Assembly: GCF_030718085.1 (NCBI RefSeq)
Contig: NZ_JAVAJF010000003.1
Location: 225,445 to 289,444, forward strand
DNA: 64,000 nt
Direction of reading: 5' to 3'
Source: Marinobacter sp. MDS2
Lineage (GTDB): Bacteria > Pseudomonadota > Gammaproteobacteria > Pseudomonadales > Oleiphilaceae
Shown here piece by piece: positions 1 to 10,836 of this stretch. Positions within the stretch are counted from its first letter, which is position 1; each line of letters begins with the position of its first letter. Under the pieces are notes generated by a model, which was not told the origin of the DNA, searched no databases, and worked only from the letters and a program-made list of their open reading frames with translations. The position numbers and the translations under genes are program-made.

Positions 1-404
1 GTCAGAAGAACGATGTTGGTTTCTACAAGTACGAGCTGGACCGCAAGGGCAAGCAGAAGAAAGTTGTAGACGAAGAAACCTACAAGCTGCTTGAGCCAGT
101 AGTACAAGCCAAGAACGAATTCAGCGACGAAGACATCATTGCCCGTATGATGATCCCTCTGTGTCTGGAAACTGTACGCTGCCTGGAAGATGGCATCGTA
201 GAAGATCCTGCCGACGCAGATATGGGCCTCATCTTCGGTATCGGCTTCCCGCCGTTCCGTGGTGGTGCGCTGCGCTACATCGATGATATGGGTGTAGACA
301 AGTTCGTTGAACTGGCAGACAAGTTTGCAGATCTGGGTCCTTTGTATCACCCGACCGAGAAGCTGCGTGAAATGGCCAAGACTGGCGAAAAATTCTTTGG
401 CTAA
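1..404 (+). CDS. fadB: Fatty acid oxidation complex subunit alpha FadB, 3' end
   Basis: This is the C-terminal 133 codons of the multifunctional enoyl-CoA hydratase/3-hydroxyacyl-CoA dehydrogenase; the rest lies upstream of the window. The frame is open from base 3 and ends in TAA at 402-404. The motif [14 protein letters not shown] belongs to the second 3-hydroxyacyl-CoA dehydrogenase C-terminal domain of the FadB/FadJ family. fadA follows after 33 bases, the usual fadBA operon order, and the two products form the alpha2beta2 beta-oxidation complex. FadJ is the main alternative, but the fadA type downstream and the topA neighbourhood favour FadB. Function is clear from family and context. 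Confidence 0.93.
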   Translation, partial: QKNDVGFYKYELDRKGKQKKVVDEETYKLLEPVVQAKNEFSDEDIIARMMIPLCLETVRCLEDGIVEDPADADMGLIFGIGFPPFRGGALRYIDDMGVDKFVELADKFADLGPLYHPTEKLREMAKTGEKFFG

Positions 405-410
405 CCCTGA

Positions 411-1613
<1,203 letters not shown>

Positions 1614-1646
1614 TCGAGTAACCGAGATCAGTAACGCTTTCTCAGG

Positions 1647-1676
1647 AGGCCCGGCTTATGCCGGGCCTTCCTGTTT
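1647..1676 (+). terminator. Rho-independent terminator after fadA
   Basis: A perfect 9-bp GC-rich stem (aggcccggc with gccgggcct) closes a TTAT loop 33 bases after the fadA stop. A moderately T-rich tail (tcctgtttc) follows. It ends the fadBA operon. Confidence 0.8.
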
Positions 1677-1750
1677 CTGGTGCTCTTGTTTGGTGCCAAA
1701 AAATCAGAAAAAGACTGTTTCAAGTTAAAGAATGGGTTGTCTTGCCATTC

Positions 1751-1780
1751 TTGACCCTGTAAAACAGTGAGCCTATACAT
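1751..1780 (+). promoter_or_regulatory. Probable sigma-70 promoter of topA
   Basis: TTGACC (1751-1756), a 17-base spacer and TATACA (1774-1779) match the housekeeping consensus and lie about 100 bases before the topA start. The spacer contains the palindrome ctgtaaaacag, which may be an operator or chance. It is too short-spaced for a LexA box. Confidence 0.6.
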
Positions 1781-1878
1781 AATGGCAACCTTTACGTTTC
1801 CAGTTGCCTGATTTTTATGCGAGTTTGCGGTTTGTTCAGTTATTAACCGATTCGCCGCCAAGGATATAGATCTCCGAT

Positions 1879-4518
1879 ATGGGTAAAAGTCTCGTTATTG
1901 TCGAGTCTCCAGCGAAAGCGAAGACCATCAACAAGTATCTGGGCTCGGACTTCATTGTTAAGTCGAGCGTTGGCCACATTCGTGACCTGCCTGTCAGTGG
2001 CAGTGGCAGTCAGTCTGACCCCAAAGAGCGGGCCAAACAGGCGGCTGCGACACGTAAGTTGAGTCCTGAGGAAAAGGTCGAGCACAAGAAGCGTAAAGCC
2101 AGAGAACAGCTGGTTGCGCGCATGGGTGTCGATCCGGATCGCGACTGGAGTGCGCGATACCAGGTCCTGCCGGGCAAAGAGAAAGTGGTCAGTGAATTAA
2201 AGCGTTTGGCCAAAAATGCAGACCACATCTATCTCGCAACGGATTTGGATAGAGAGGGGGAGGCCATAGCATGGCATCTCCAGGAAACCATTGGTGGCGA
2301 GCCCGAAAAGTACCGTCGGGTGGTGTTCAACGAAATCACCAAGCGTGCCATTCAGGAAGCATTTGAAGATCCGGGTAATCTTGATACCGATCGCGTAAAC
2401 GCGCAGCAAGCTCGTCGTTTCCTCGACCGGGTGGTGGGCTACATGGTTTCGCCGTTGTTGTGGAGCAAGATTGCCCGTGGTTTGTCGGCGGGGCGCGTAC
2501 AGTCTGTTGCGGTGCGCCTGATTGTCGAGCGCGAACGGGAAATACGTAAGTTTGTTCCGGAAGAGTTTTGGCAGTTGCATGCCGATCTGAAAGCAAGTGA
2601 AGCAAAACAGCCAGTGCGCTTTGAGGTCACTCGCTACGCCGGTAAGCCTTATCGCCCGACTAACGAGGCTCAGAGTAACGAGCATGTGGCTCGCCTTAAC
2701 GAGGGTAGCTTCAAGGTTGCCAAGCGGGAGGATAAACCGACCCGTTCAAAGCCCTCGGCTCCGTTTATTACCTCGACGCTGCAGCAAGCGGCCAGTAACC
2801 GGATGGGCTTCAGTGTCAAGAAGACCATGATGTTAGCGCAGCGTTTGTACGAAGCGGGCTATATCACCTATATGCGTACCGACTCCACCAACTTGAGCAA
2901 AGATGCGGTTGAAAGTTGTCGGGAGTTTGTCCAAAAGCAGTTTGGCGACCGTTACTTGCCGGACGCGCCGCGCCTATACGGCAGCAAGGAGGGCGCTCAG
3001 GAAGCGCACGAGGCTATTCGTCCGTCTGATGTGACTCGTAGGCCATCGGATATTTCCGGTCTGGAGAAAGACGCTGAGAAGCTTTACGACTTGATTTGGC
3101 GCCAGTTCATCGCGTGCCAAATGGCTGACGCAGAGTTTCTGAGTACCTCTATTGTAGTGGCGAATGGCGATTACGAGCTTCGTACTCGTGGGCGCATCGT
3201 TAAGTTTGAAGGTTTCCTGAAGGCTGCTCCCCAGTCGTCCAAAAAGGATGAAGATGTGGCGTTGCCGGACATCAAGGTGGATGAAGCGCTCGATTTGGGC
3301 AAGCTGGATCCTACGCAACACTTCACCAAGCCGTCGCCGCGTTATACCGAAGCGAGTCTGGTAAAAGAGTTGGAAAAGCAGGGCATTGGTCGGCCATCTA
3401 CCTATGCTTCGATTATTTCGACCATCCAGGATCGTGGTTATGTGCGATTGCAGAACCGCCGTTTCTACGCAGAGAAGATGGGCGAGATTGTCACCGAGCG
3501 TTTGGCTGAGTCCTTCCCGAATCTGATGGATTATGATTTTACAGCGCGCCTCGAAGATGAGCTGGATCATATTGCAGGCGGCGATGTGAACTGGAAGAAG
3601 GTGCTGAACGACTTTTACGCGAAGTTCCGCAAGCAGCTTGACGGCGCAAGCCAGGCGGAAGGTGGGATGCGCGCCAATACGCCCACTGAAACGGACATAC
3701 CGTGTCCCAGTTGTGCCCGAAACATGCAGATTCGCGTGGCGAGTACCGGTGTTTTTCTGGGTTGTTCAGGCTATGCGTTACCGCCGAAAGAGCGTTGCAA
3801 GACAACCATCAATCTGGTGTCTGGTGATGAGGTGGTCAGTGCCGATGAAGATGTGGAAGGCGAAGGTGAGACCCGTCTTCTGCGAATGAAGCGTCGTTGT
3901 GGTAAGTGTGGCACGGCCATGGACAGCTATCTGGTTGATGAAACCCGTAAGTTGCATGTGTGTGGCAACAATCCAGACTGCTCTGGCTATGAAGTGGAGC
4001 AGGGCACGTTCCGGATCAAGGGCTACGACGGGCCGACCCTTGAGTGTGACAAGTGCGGCTCTGAAATGCAGCTCAAGACAGGCCGTTTCGGTAAGTACTT
4101 CGGTTGCACCAGTGACGACTGCAAAAATACCCGTAAGCTGCTGAAGAGCGGTGAGCCGGCGCCTCCCAAAATGGATCCGGTGCCTATGCCGGAGTTGAAG
4201 TGTCAAAAGGTAGACGACACCTACGTTCTGCGTGATGGTGCCTCGGGGTTGTTCCTGGCTGCGAGCAAATTCCCGAAAAACCGGGAAACCCGGCCACCTT
4301 TGGTCATGGAAATTAAGCCGCATCGCAAGGAGATTGATCCGAAGCACGATTATCTGATGGATGCGCCGGAGAAAGATCCCGAAGGTAACCCGACCGTGAT
4401 TCGCTACAGTCGGAAAACCAAAGAGCAGTACGTCATGTCGGAGAAAGACGGCAAAGCGACGGGCTGGTCTGCCTGGTATGAGAACGGCCGTTGGGTGCCG
4501 AGGGACAAGAAAAAATAG
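1879..4518 (+). CDS. topA: DNA topoisomerase I
   Basis: A type IA topoisomerase that relaxes negative supercoils by passing a strand through a transient single-strand break. It has 879 residues, close to the usual ~865. The Toprim domain starts at once ([11 protein letters not shown], with the acidic D122-L-D124 and E126/E128 of TDLDREGEA). The active-site tyrosine is Y331 in YITYMRTDS. The C-terminal third (about residue 610 onward) carries three four-cysteine zinc ribbons starting CPSC, CGKC and CDKC, then a basic DNA-binding tail. It is monocistronic between the fadA terminator and a convergent gene. The ATG is preceded by a weak site (ccaaggat). Confidence 0.97.
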   Translation: MGKSLVIVESPAKAKTINKYLGSDFIVKSSVGHIRDLPVSGSGSQSDPKERAKQAAATRKLSPEEKVEHKKRKAREQLVARMGVDPDRDWSARYQVLPGKEKVVSELKRLAKNADHIYLATDLDREGEAIAWHLQETIGGEPEKYRRVVFNEITKRAIQEAFEDPGNLDTDRVNAQQARRFLDRVVGYMVSPLLWSKIARGLSAGRVQSVAVRLIVEREREIRKFVPEEFWQLHADLKASEAKQPVRFEVTRYAGKPYRPTNEAQSNEHVARLNEGSFKVAKREDKPTRSKPSAPFITSTLQQAASNRMGFSVKKTMMLAQRLYEAGYITYMRTDSTNLSKDAVESCREFVQKQFGDRYLPDAPRLYGSKEGAQEAHEAIRPSDVTRRPSDISGLEKDAEKLYDLIWRQFIACQMADAEFLSTSIVVANGDYELRTRGRIVKFEGFLKAAPQSSKKDEDVALPDIKVDEALDLGKLDPTQHFTKPSPRYTEASLVKELEKQGIGRPSTYASIISTIQDRGYVRLQNRRFYAEKMGEIVTERLAESFPNLMDYDFTARLEDELDHIAGGDVNWKKVLNDFYAKFRKQLDGASQAEGGMRANTPTETDIPCPSCARNMQIRVASTGVFLGCSGYALPPKERCKTTINLVSGDEVVSADEDVEGEGETRLLRMKRRCGKCGTAMDSYLVDETRKLHVCGNNPDCSGYEVEQGTFRIKGYDGPTLECDKCGSEMQLKTGRFGKYFGCTSDDCKNTRKLLKSGEPAPPKMDPVPMPELKCQKVDDTYVLRDGASGLFLAASKFPKNRETRPPLVMEIKPHRKEIDPKHDYLMDAPEKDPEGNPTVIRYSRKTKEQYVMSEKDGKATGWSAWYENGRWVPRDKKK

Positions 4519-4535
4519 TCCAGCGCATTGAAGCT

Positions 4536-4570
4536 TGCAGGAAGTGCCGGAGAGAAGGGCGCTTCCTGCA
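4536..4570. other. Hairpin between convergent topA and dehydrogenase gene
   Basis: A 13-bp stem (tgcaggaagtgcc with ggcgcttcctgca, one G-U pair) has a 9-base purine loop. It sits 17 bases after topA and beyond the stop of the convergent gene. Neither strand has an adjacent long T run, so it may be an RNA-stabilising or weak termination structure. Confidence 0.4.
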
Positions 4571-4605
4571 GGTGTCCGAAGTGGTTTACTGCGATTGCAT
4601 ACTGA

Positions 4606-5478
4606 TTATTTCTTGCGAAGCCGTTGAATCAGTGAAGAAGTATCCCAACGGTTTCCGCCCATCTTTTGTACATCCCCATAGAACTGATCCACCAGCGCGG
4701 TGACCGGCAAGGTTGCGCCGTTCCGGTTGGCTTCCTGCAAGCATATCCCCAAATCTTTACGCATCCAGTCCACGGCAAAGCCGTAGTCAAATTTACCGTC
4801 CGCCATGGTGGCTGAGCGGTTTTCCATCTGCCAGGATTGCGCGGCCCCTTTGGAAATCACGTCCACGACTTTCCGGATGTCCAGGTCTGCTTCCTCGGCG
4901 AAGTGCAGGGCCTCGGATAGCCCTTGAATCAGGCCTGCGATGGCGATTTGGTTCACCATTTTGGTTTTCTGGCCACTGCCAGTCGGGCCCATCAGATTGA
5001 GGGCGCGGGCGTAGTGCTCCATGATGGGTGCGGCTTTGTCGTAATCTACCTGTTCTCCGCCGCACATAATGGTTAGCTGGCCGTTCTCGGCGCCTTGCTG
5101 GCCGCCGGATACGGGGGCATCAATAAAGCCCTGGCCGGCTTGGGCCGCGGCTGCCGAAAGGTGTTCGGCGATGCCGGCTGAGGCGGTGGTGTGGTCAATC
5201 AGGGTTGCGCCCTTGGGTGCGTTTTCGATAATGCCTTCAGGGCCTTCGTAAACGGCTAGAAGGTCGTTGTCAGCCCCCACGCACGTCATAACGAAGTCGG
5301 CGTTCCGAACCGCCTCGGAAATTGTCCGGCAGGCGGTTCCGGGGTATTCGCCGGCCCACTGTTCGGCTTTTTCGCCGGATCGATTCCACACCTTCACCAA
5401 AATGCCGGCTTTGGCCAGGTGGCCGGCCATGGGGTACCCCATTACGCCTAGTCCAATAAAAGCGGCTGTTGTTGTCAT
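4606..5478 (-). CDS. NAD(P)-dependent oxidoreductase, 3-hydroxyisobutyrate dehydrogenase family
   Basis: A beta-hydroxyacid dehydrogenase of 290 residues, the standard size. The Rossmann dinucleotide motif is IGLGVMGYPMAGHL (residues 8-21). The substrate-binding motif is DAPVSGG (around 120-126). The catalytic lysine is K173 in GSGQKTKMVNQ. Family members act on 3-hydroxyisobutyrate (valine breakdown), tartronate semialdehyde, or small aldehydes such as succinic semialdehyde. The substrate cannot be told from sequence, and no valine or glyoxylate genes adjoin it. The start has a good site (aaggag) and lies downstream of gltA on the same strand, separated by a strong hairpin. Confidence 0.9.
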   Translation of the reverse strand: MTTTAAFIGLGVMGYPMAGHLAKAGILVKVWNRSGEKAEQWAGEYPGTACRTISEAVRNADFVMTCVGADNDLLAVYEGPEGIIENAPKGATLIDHTTASAGIAEHLSAAAAQAGQGFIDAPVSGGQQGAENGQLTIMCGGEQVDYDKAAPIMEHYARALNLMGPTGSGQKTKMVNQIAIAGLIQGLSEALHFAEEADLDIRKVVDVISKGAAQSWQMENRSATMADGKFDYGFAVDWMRKDLGICLQEANRNGATLPVTALVDQFYGDVQKMGGNRWDTSSLIQRLRKK

Positions 5479-5503
5479 TATTGATCTCCTTTTTCCGTTA
5501 CAA

Positions 5504-5537
5504 ACACAAAGGCCGCTGTAATCAGCGGCCTTTGTGT
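5504..5537 (-). terminator. Strong terminator of gltA
   Basis: A perfect 15-bp stem (acacaaaggccgctg with cagcggcctttgtgt) closes a TAAT loop. It lies 24 bases beyond the gltA stop and just before the ribosome binding site of the next minus-strand gene. The minus-strand side ends in a T-rich tract (tttgtgtttgt), so gltA transcripts should end here. The dehydrogenase gene then needs read-through or its own start. Confidence 0.8.
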
Positions 5538-5560
5538 GTTTTCCGGTGTGCCCAAAGCAA

Positions 5561-6835
5561 TTACTTGTTCGGGTAATCGCGCTTCGGCGAGCCGGTGTAC
5601 AACTGGCGAGGGCGGCCGATGCGGTTGGCGCCGCTGACCATTTCGTTCCAGTGTGAGAACCAGCCGATTGTCCGGGACATTGCGAAAATAACGGTAAACA
5701 TGGAGGTTGGAATACCGATAGCTTTCAGAATGATGCCGGAGTAGAAGTCGACGTTCGGGTAAAGCTGACGCTTCACGAAGTATTCGTCTTCCAAGGCGAT
5801 TTTTTCCAGACGCTGGGCGATCTTCAGCAGAGGGTCGTTCTCCAGGCCGAGCTCGCTCAACACTTCGTGAGCGGTTTGAGCCATAACCTTGGCGCGCGGG
5901 TCGAAGTTCTTGTAAACCCGGTGACCAAAGCCCATCAGGCGGAACGGATCGTCTTTGTCTTTCGCCTTTGCGATGAACTTTTCAATATTGGATTCGTCAC
6001 CGATCTCGGCCAGCATGTCCAGAACGGCTTCGTTCGCGCCGCCGTGTGCCGGGCCCCACAGTGCCGCGATGCCGGAGGCGATGCAGGCGTATGGGTTGGC
6101 GCCAGTGGAACCTGCCAGGCGAACTGTGGAGGTTGAGGCGTTCTGCTCGTGATCTGCGTGCAGAATGAAGATCTTGTCCATCGCATTCGCGAGAACCGGG
6201 TTCGGTTTGTACTCTTCGCACGGTGTGCCAAACATCATTTGCAGGAAGTTTTCTGCGTATGACAGGTCGTTGCGCGGGTACATGAACGGCTGGCCTACGG
6301 AGTATTTGTAACACCAGGCCGCAATGGTTGGCATTTTCGCGATCAGGCGGTGAGCGGTGATCTCACGCTGCTTCGGATCGCCAACATCCATCTGGTCGTG
6401 GTAGAACGCGGACAGCGCTCCGACAACCCCACACATAATTGCCATCGGGTGCGCATCACGGCGGAAGCCGTTGAAGAAGTTGCGCATCTGGTCGTGCAGC
6501 ATGGTGTGGTTTTTAATGGTGGTGTGGAAGCGCTTGTTCTCTTCTTCGCTCGGCAGTTCGCCGTTCAGGAGGAGGTAGCACACTTCAAGGAAGTCGGATT
6601 TTTCAGCGAGCTGGTCGATCGGGTAGCCCCGATGCAACAGAACGCCGTTGGCGCCATCGATATAAGTGATAGCGGATTCGCAGGCTGCGGTAGAAACAAA
6701 GCCTGGATCGTAAGTAAAAACGCCTTCCTGGACTAGCCCGCGTACGTCAATAACGTCAGGGCCGACGGTGCCGGAGTAAACCGGAAGCTCAATGGACTTA
6801 TCTCCCACCGAGAGCGTGGCTTTCCTGTCGGTCAT
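5561..6835 (-). CDS. gltA: Citrate synthase
   Basis: The type II (hexameric, NADH-sensitive class) citrate synthase condenses oxaloacetate and acetyl-CoA, the entry to the TCA cycle. From the ATG at 6835 it has 424 residues. The catalytic triad is H264 (GPAHGG), H305 (GFGHRVYKN) and D363 (NVDFYSG), nearly the numbering of the E. coli enzyme. The reading frame is open 13 codons further upstream, but [10 protein letters not shown] is the conserved N-terminus and has aggaga 7 bases before it. It is divergent from the sdh-suc block, which carries out the later steps of the same cycle. Confidence 0.97.
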   Translation of the reverse strand: MTDRKATLSVGDKSIELPVYSGTVGPDVIDVRGLVQEGVFTYDPGFVSTAACESAITYIDGANGVLLHRGYPIDQLAEKSDFLEVCYLLLNGELPSEEENKRFHTTIKNHTMLHDQMRNFFNGFRRDAHPMAIMCGVVGALSAFYHDQMDVGDPKQREITAHRLIAKMPTIAAWCYKYSVGQPFMYPRNDLSYAENFLQMMFGTPCEEYKPNPVLANAMDKIFILHADHEQNASTSTVRLAGSTGANPYACIASGIAALWGPAHGGANEAVLDMLAEIGDESNIEKFIAKAKDKDDPFRLMGFGHRVYKNFDPRAKVMAQTAHEVLSELGLENDPLLKIAQRLEKIALEDEYFVKRQLYPNVDFYSGIILKAIGIPTSMFTVIFAMSRTIGWFSHWNEMVSGANRIGRPRQLYTGSPKRDYPNK

Positions 6836-6920
6836 GGTGCTCTCCTGTTCAATTAGCTTAACAGCTCTTTGCATTTATCGATGCGCGAGAAGGCGCGTAT
6901 TATCGCAAAACTGGCGGCAA

Positions 6921-6948
6921 AATATAGGGCGTTAGCTTTTTTTGTCAA
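6921..6948 (-). promoter_or_regulatory. Sigma-70 promoter of gltA
   Basis: Read on the minus strand: TTGACA (6948-6943), a 16-base spacer beginning with six further A residues, then TATATT (6926-6921). This nearly perfect housekeeping promoter lies about 85 bases upstream of the gltA ATG. Confidence 0.75.
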
Positions 6949-7099
6949 TCTATTGATGATGAAAACACGGATTTACATCGGCAAAAGTTGGCTCTGAAGC
7001 GCGGGAATTCGGCGCTTTGCGCGCTGAAAAATATTTGTCAATAAGCTGAATGGGTAAATCTGGTGTGCGGCTGACAAGGCTTTCAGCGTGGTTGCAGGT

Positions 7100-7128
7100 T
7101 TGTAATTACCGAGGTGTCTCCTTATAAT
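7100..7128 (+). promoter_or_regulatory. Sigma-70 promoter of sdhCDAB
   Basis: TTGTAA (7100-7105), a 17-base spacer and a perfect TATAAT (7123-7128) point toward sdhC. The predicted start near 7135 leaves a leader of about 175 bases before the GTG of sdhC. Confidence 0.65.
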
Positions 7129-7310
7129 CCGTAGCCCGGAATCGGGGATGCGCCTGCCTGCAGGCTATAGCATAGCAAGCTATCGGGTTGCCATCCGCCC
7201 TCCTGAACCAATCGGTTATCGGTTTCGTATCGATTCTCCGGTCCCAACATACTAACCATCCGCTGCCGGAATATCGGTTTTGCGGAACCAAAAGAGAGTG
7301 TGAGAGCGCT

Positions 7311-7688
7311 GTGAATAGCAAACGACCAGTAAATCTCGATCTCGGCAAGTTCCATTTTCCGCTGCCAGCCATTACTTCGATCCTGCATCGCATCAGCGGC
7401 ATCATCATCTTTGTGGGTGTTGCTTTCCTGATGTACGGCTTGGATCTCTCCTTGTCCGGAGAAGATGGCTTCAATCGTGTAAATGAACTGCTGGACAGCT
7501 TCCTGGCAAAGCTGATTACCTGGGGCATCCTGTCTGCTCTGCTGTACCACCTCGTTGCGGGCATTAAGCACCTGCTGATGGACGCTGGTATTGGCGAAGA
7601 GCTTGAGAGCGGTCGCCTTGCCGCGAAAATCACGCTAGTGGTTTCCATTGTTCTGATTGTTCTGGCAGGAGTCTGGGTATGGGCATGA
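7311..7688 (+). CDS. sdhC: Succinate dehydrogenase cytochrome b556 subunit
   Basis: SdhC is one of the two membrane anchors of complex II, carrying haem b and part of the quinone site. From the GTG at 7311 it has 125 residues with three hydrophobic helices. The N-terminal RPVNLDL motif and SILHRISG are family hallmarks. H80 (ALLYH) corresponds to the haem ligand H84 of the E. coli protein. The frame is open to 7188, but the upstream part is unlike the family and the GTG has a purine-rich site (gagagtgtgag). It overlaps sdhD, so the two are translationally linked. Confidence 0.93.
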   Translation: MNSKRPVNLDLGKFHFPLPAITSILHRISGIIIFVGVAFLMYGLDLSLSGEDGFNRVNELLDSFLAKLITWGILSALLYHLVAGIKHLLMDAGIGEELESGRLAAKITLVVSIVLIVLAGVWVWA

Positions 7689-8026
7689 ACAGTGTAACGA
7701 ATATCGGTCGTAACGGGATTCAAGATTGGATCATTCAGCGTGCTACAGCCTATGTGTTGGCTCTTTATACGCTGTTCCTTTTGGGCTTCTTTGCCACGAC
7801 TGACGTTGATTACCAGGCTTGGGCTGCGCTGTTCAATCAGGGTTGGTTCAAGATCTTTAGCCTGCTGGCGCTGCTTTCTATTGCCGGGCATGCGTGGGTC
7901 GGTTTGTGGACCGTTTCCACTGACTATATCAAATCGGCACTTCCGCGTTTCTTGCTGCAGGCAGCTTGCATCCTAGTGATGTTCGTATATGTCGTGTGGG
8001 GCATTCAGATCCTTTGGGGGCTTTAA
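7679..8026 (+). CDS. sdhD: Succinate dehydrogenase hydrophobic membrane anchor subunit
   Basis: SdhD is the second membrane anchor, 115 residues with three hydrophobic helices. The haem/quinone region is visible as SIAGHAWVGLW followed by TDYIK, whose His and Tyr correspond to key residues of the E. coli subunit. The gene overlaps sdhC by 10 bases. The ATG at 7679 is chosen because caggag lies about 9 bases upstream; the second ATG at 7685 (an ATGA overlap with the sdhC stop) is possible. Confidence 0.92.
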   Translation: MGMNSVTNIGRNGIQDWIIQRATAYVLALYTLFLLGFFATTDVDYQAWAALFNQGWFKIFSLLALLSIAGHAWVGLWTVSTDYIKSALPRFLLQAACILVMFVYVVWGIQILWGL

Positions 8027-8029
8027 TCG

Positions 8030-9802
8030 ATGTCTAACATCAAAACCATGTCTTACGACGCGATTGTTATCGGTGGTGGTGGAGCTGGTATGCGAGCCGC
8101 CCTCCAGCTGACTGAGTCTGGCCTTAACACCGCGTGTATCACGAAAGTATTTCCGACCCGCTCGCACACAGTATCCGCTCAGGGCGGTATTACTTGTGCG
8201 ATCGCAAGTGCCGATCCCAACGATGATTGGCGCTGGCACATGTACGATACCGTCAAGGGCTCCGACTACATCGGTGACCAGGACGCGATCGAATACATGT
8301 GTTCTGTAGGTCCTCAGGCGGTATTTGAGCTTGAGCATATGGGGCTGCCGTTCTCCCGTACCGAGCAAGGTCGTATTTATCAGCGTCCTTTCGGTGGTCA
8401 GTCCAAGGGGCCGGACAACCCGACTCAGGCGGCTCGTACGTGTGCTGCAGCTGACCGTACTGGTCACGCGCTCCTGCACACTCTTTACCAGGCAAACCTG
8501 AAAGGCGGCACCAGCTTCCTTAATGAGTGGTATGCCGTCGATCTGGTCAAAAACTCCAAGAACGAGGTTGTTGGTGTTGTGGCCATCGAAATTGAAACCG
8601 GTGAAGTTGCCTATATCAAATCCAAGGCAACCGTTCTGGCCACTGGTGGTGCTGGTCGTATTTATGCGTCTACAACCAACGCACTGATCAATACCGGTGA
8701 CGGTATTGGTATGGCGCTGCGTGCCGGCTTCCCGGTTCAGGATATGGAAATGTGGCAGTTCCACCCAACTGGCATCTACGGTGCCGGTACGTTGGTAACC
8801 GAGGGTTGCCGGGGTGAGGGCGGTTATCTGATCAACTCCGAAGGTGAGCGTTTCATGGAGCGTTATGCGCCGAACGCAAAAGACCTGGCGGGTCGTGACG
8901 TTGTTGCGCGCTCCATGGTTCTGGAAATTCTGGAAGGACGTGGTTGTGGCCCTGAAAAGGATCACGTACTGCTAAAGCTGGATCACCTGGGTGAAGAAAC
9001 TCTGAATCTGCGTTTGCCGGGTATTTGTGAGCTGTCACGTACGTTTGCTCACGTGGATCCGGTAAAAGAGCCGGTTCCGGTTGTTCCGACCTGTCACTAC
9101 ATGATGGGTGGTGTACCGACTAACGTTGGTGGTCAGGCCTTGACCCAAGACGAAAATGGCAACGATAAGCCGATCCCGGGTCTGTTTGCTTGCGGTGAAG
9201 CGGCTTGTGTATCCGTGCACGGTGCCAACCGTCTGGGCGGTAACTCGTTGCTGGATCTGGTTGTCTTTGGTCGTGCGGCTGGTCTGCACATTGAAGAGCA
9301 GATTCGTGGCGGCTTTGAAGTGGATAGTGCCAGCGATGAAGACATCAAGCGTGCCATGGCGCGTCTGGATCGCCTGAACAATGCATCCGAAGGTGAGGAT
9401 GTAGCGGCGGTTCGTAAGGATCTTCAGAACTGCATGCAGCTGTACTTCGGTGTATTCCGTGACGGCAAGAGCATGGAAGAGGGTCTCAAGAAGCTGGAAG
9501 CGATTGGCGAGCGTGTTCGCAAGACCAAGCTGGCTGATACCAGTCAGGCCTTTAATACAGCTCGTATCGAAGCGCTTGAGCTCGATAACCTGTATGAGGT
9601 TGCATTGGCGACCGCTATTTCGGCAAATGAGCGTAAAGAAAGTCGTGGTGCTCACGCCCGTAACGATTTCACCGAGCGTGACGACGAGAACTGGCTGAAG
9701 CATTCCATGTACTTCCCGCTCGAGAAGCGTGTGGGCAAGCGTGACGTGAACTTTGCGCCGAAGACTGTTCCGACCTTCGAGCCGAAAGTCCGGACCTACT
9801 AA
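8030..9802 (+). CDS. sdhA: Succinate dehydrogenase flavoprotein subunit
   Basis: SdhA oxidises succinate to fumarate with covalently bound FAD on the cytoplasmic face of complex II. It has 590 residues, the standard length. The FAD-binding motif is [12 protein letters not shown] (residues 13-24). The flavinylated histidine is H46 in SHTVSAQGG. The substrate-site motif HPTGIYG and the late [12 protein letters not shown] motif are present. It begins 3 bases after sdhD and is followed by sdhB after 15 bases. Confidence 0.98.
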   Translation: MSNIKTMSYDAIVIGGGGAGMRAALQLTESGLNTACITKVFPTRSHTVSAQGGITCAIASADPNDDWRWHMYDTVKGSDYIGDQDAIEYMCSVGPQAVFELEHMGLPFSRTEQGRIYQRPFGGQSKGPDNPTQAARTCAAADRTGHALLHTLYQANLKGGTSFLNEWYAVDLVKNSKNEVVGVVAIEIETGEVAYIKSKATVLATGGAGRIYASTTNALINTGDGIGMALRAGFPVQDMEMWQFHPTGIYGAGTLVTEGCRGEGGYLINSEGERFMERYAPNAKDLAGRDVVARSMVLEILEGRGCGPEKDHVLLKLDHLGEETLNLRLPGICELSRTFAHVDPVKEPVPVVPTCHYMMGGVPTNVGGQALTQDENGNDKPIPGLFACGEAACVSVHGANRLGGNSLLDLVVFGRAAGLHIEEQIRGGFEVDSASDEDIKRAMARLDRLNNASEGEDVAAVRKDLQNCMQLYFGVFRDGKSMEEGLKKLEAIGERVRKTKLADTSQAFNTARIEALELDNLYEVALATAISANERKESRGAHARNDFTERDDENWLKHSMYFPLEKRVGKRDVNFAPKTVPTFEPKVRTY

Positions 9803-9817
9803 GGGGAGATTCTGAAT

Positions 9818-10522
9818 ATGTTGGTAAGTCTGTATCGCTACAATCCAGAAGCTGATAACGCCCCTTACATGCAGGATGTTGAGGTTGAGATTCCTGCAGG
9901 CAAAGACCTGATGGTTCTGGATGTTCTGAATCTCGTGAAGGAGAAAGATCCTTCCATGAGTTACCGTCGTTCCTGCCGCGAAGGCGTGTGCGGTTCTGAC
10001 GGCATGAACATGAACGGCAAGAACGGGTTGGCTTGCATCACTCCGGTTTCCGACGTGGTCAAGAACAACAAACTGGTTTTGCGCCCGTTACCGGGTCTGC
10101 CGGTCATTCGTGACCTGGTTGTCGACATGGGTCTTTTCTACAAGCAGTACGAAAAGGTTATGCCGTACCTGGTCAATGACAAGCCAGCTCCAGCTATTGA
10201 GCGCCTGCAGTCGCCGGAAGAGCGTGAAAAGCTGGATGGTCTGTACGAGTGTATTCTCTGTGCATGCTGTTCAACGTCGTGCCCTTCGTTCTGGTGGAAT
10301 CCGGATAAGTTCATCGGGCCGGCAGGTCTGCTGCAGGCCTACCGTTTTCTTGCAGACAGTCGTGACACGGCTCAGGCCGAGCGTTTGGCTGAGCTGGATG
10401 ACCCGTTCAGCGTATTCCGCTGCAGGGGCATCATGAACTGCGTCAGCGTATGTCCGAAAGGTCTGAACCCGACCAAGGCGATTGGTCATATTCGGAATTT
10501 GTTGCTGCAAAGAGCCACCTGA
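9818..10522 (+). CDS. sdhB: Succinate dehydrogenase iron-sulfur subunit
   Basis: SdhB carries electrons from FAD to quinone through three iron-sulfur clusters. It has 234 residues. The [2Fe-2S] ligands lie in SCREGVCGSDG (C53, C58, with aspartate as in E. coli) and C73. The [4Fe-4S] and [3Fe-4S] ligands lie in CILCACCSTSCP and the later CRGIMNCVSVCPKG. It is the last gene of sdhCDAB. A ggggag site precedes the ATG. Confidence 0.98.
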   Translation: MLVSLYRYNPEADNAPYMQDVEVEIPAGKDLMVLDVLNLVKEKDPSMSYRRSCREGVCGSDGMNMNGKNGLACITPVSDVVKNNKLVLRPLPGLPVIRDLVVDMGLFYKQYEKVMPYLVNDKPAPAIERLQSPEEREKLDGLYECILCACCSTSCPSFWWNPDKFIGPAGLLQAYRFLADSRDTAQAERLAELDDPFSVFRCRGIMNCVSVCPKGLNPTKAIGHIRNLLLQRAT

Positions 10523-10836
10523 CGGGCAAATCCCGAAGAAATAGCTATACTGGTACCCCGGTGCCAGTTAGTACTCCTGAAGGCCTCGCATATGCGGGGC
10601 CTTCAACCAAAGGCTTATAGTCAAAAGTCTTACCAGGATGCAAACTGACTCCGCTGCCTGGTTCCCTTCCTATGGTTTCCTCGCAGTGTCGCTGAGTACA
10701 ACAAATCACAGGGGACGGAAACATCCGTAATGGTTGTGGTATCCGGTTGTCATGCCGTAATAACCCGTATTGACTGGAAAATACCACTGGCCGACCATAC
10801 CCGCTCCCCCGCACCAGCCAAGGTGAGCTATTCAAA
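10523..10836 (+). other. sdhB-sucA intergenic region with hairpin
   Basis: The 314 bases hold no recognisable gene. A 12-bp near-perfect inverted repeat (gaaggcctcgca/tgcggggccttc, 10579-10604) follows sdhB but has no T tail, so it may be a processing or attenuating hairpin. A possible -35 element TTGACT lies at 10770-10775 with only a poor -10. Whether sucA is read from sdh or from its own promoter cannot be told. Confidence 0.5.

Larger units (their letters stand above)
6836..7310. other. Divergent gltA/sdhC intergenic region
   Basis: These 475 bases between two divergent TCA operons hold no convincing gene. They contain a promoter for each side (annotated separately), an A/T-rich core around 6905-6960, and GC-rich inverted sequence near 7010-7025 (ggcgctttgcgcgc). 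The segment after the sdh start point would be an untranslated leader of roughly 175 bases, long for a housekeeping operon. Confidence 0.7.

Noticed and set aside
1757..1767. A possible LexA box upstream of topA
   Set aside because: The half-sites CTGT and ACAG are separated by three bases, not the eight needed for the gammaproteobacterial LexA site.
7973..8965. A 330-codon open frame antisense to sdhA
   Set aside because: It is a shadow frame of a conserved gene, with no motif of its own and no matching ribosome site.
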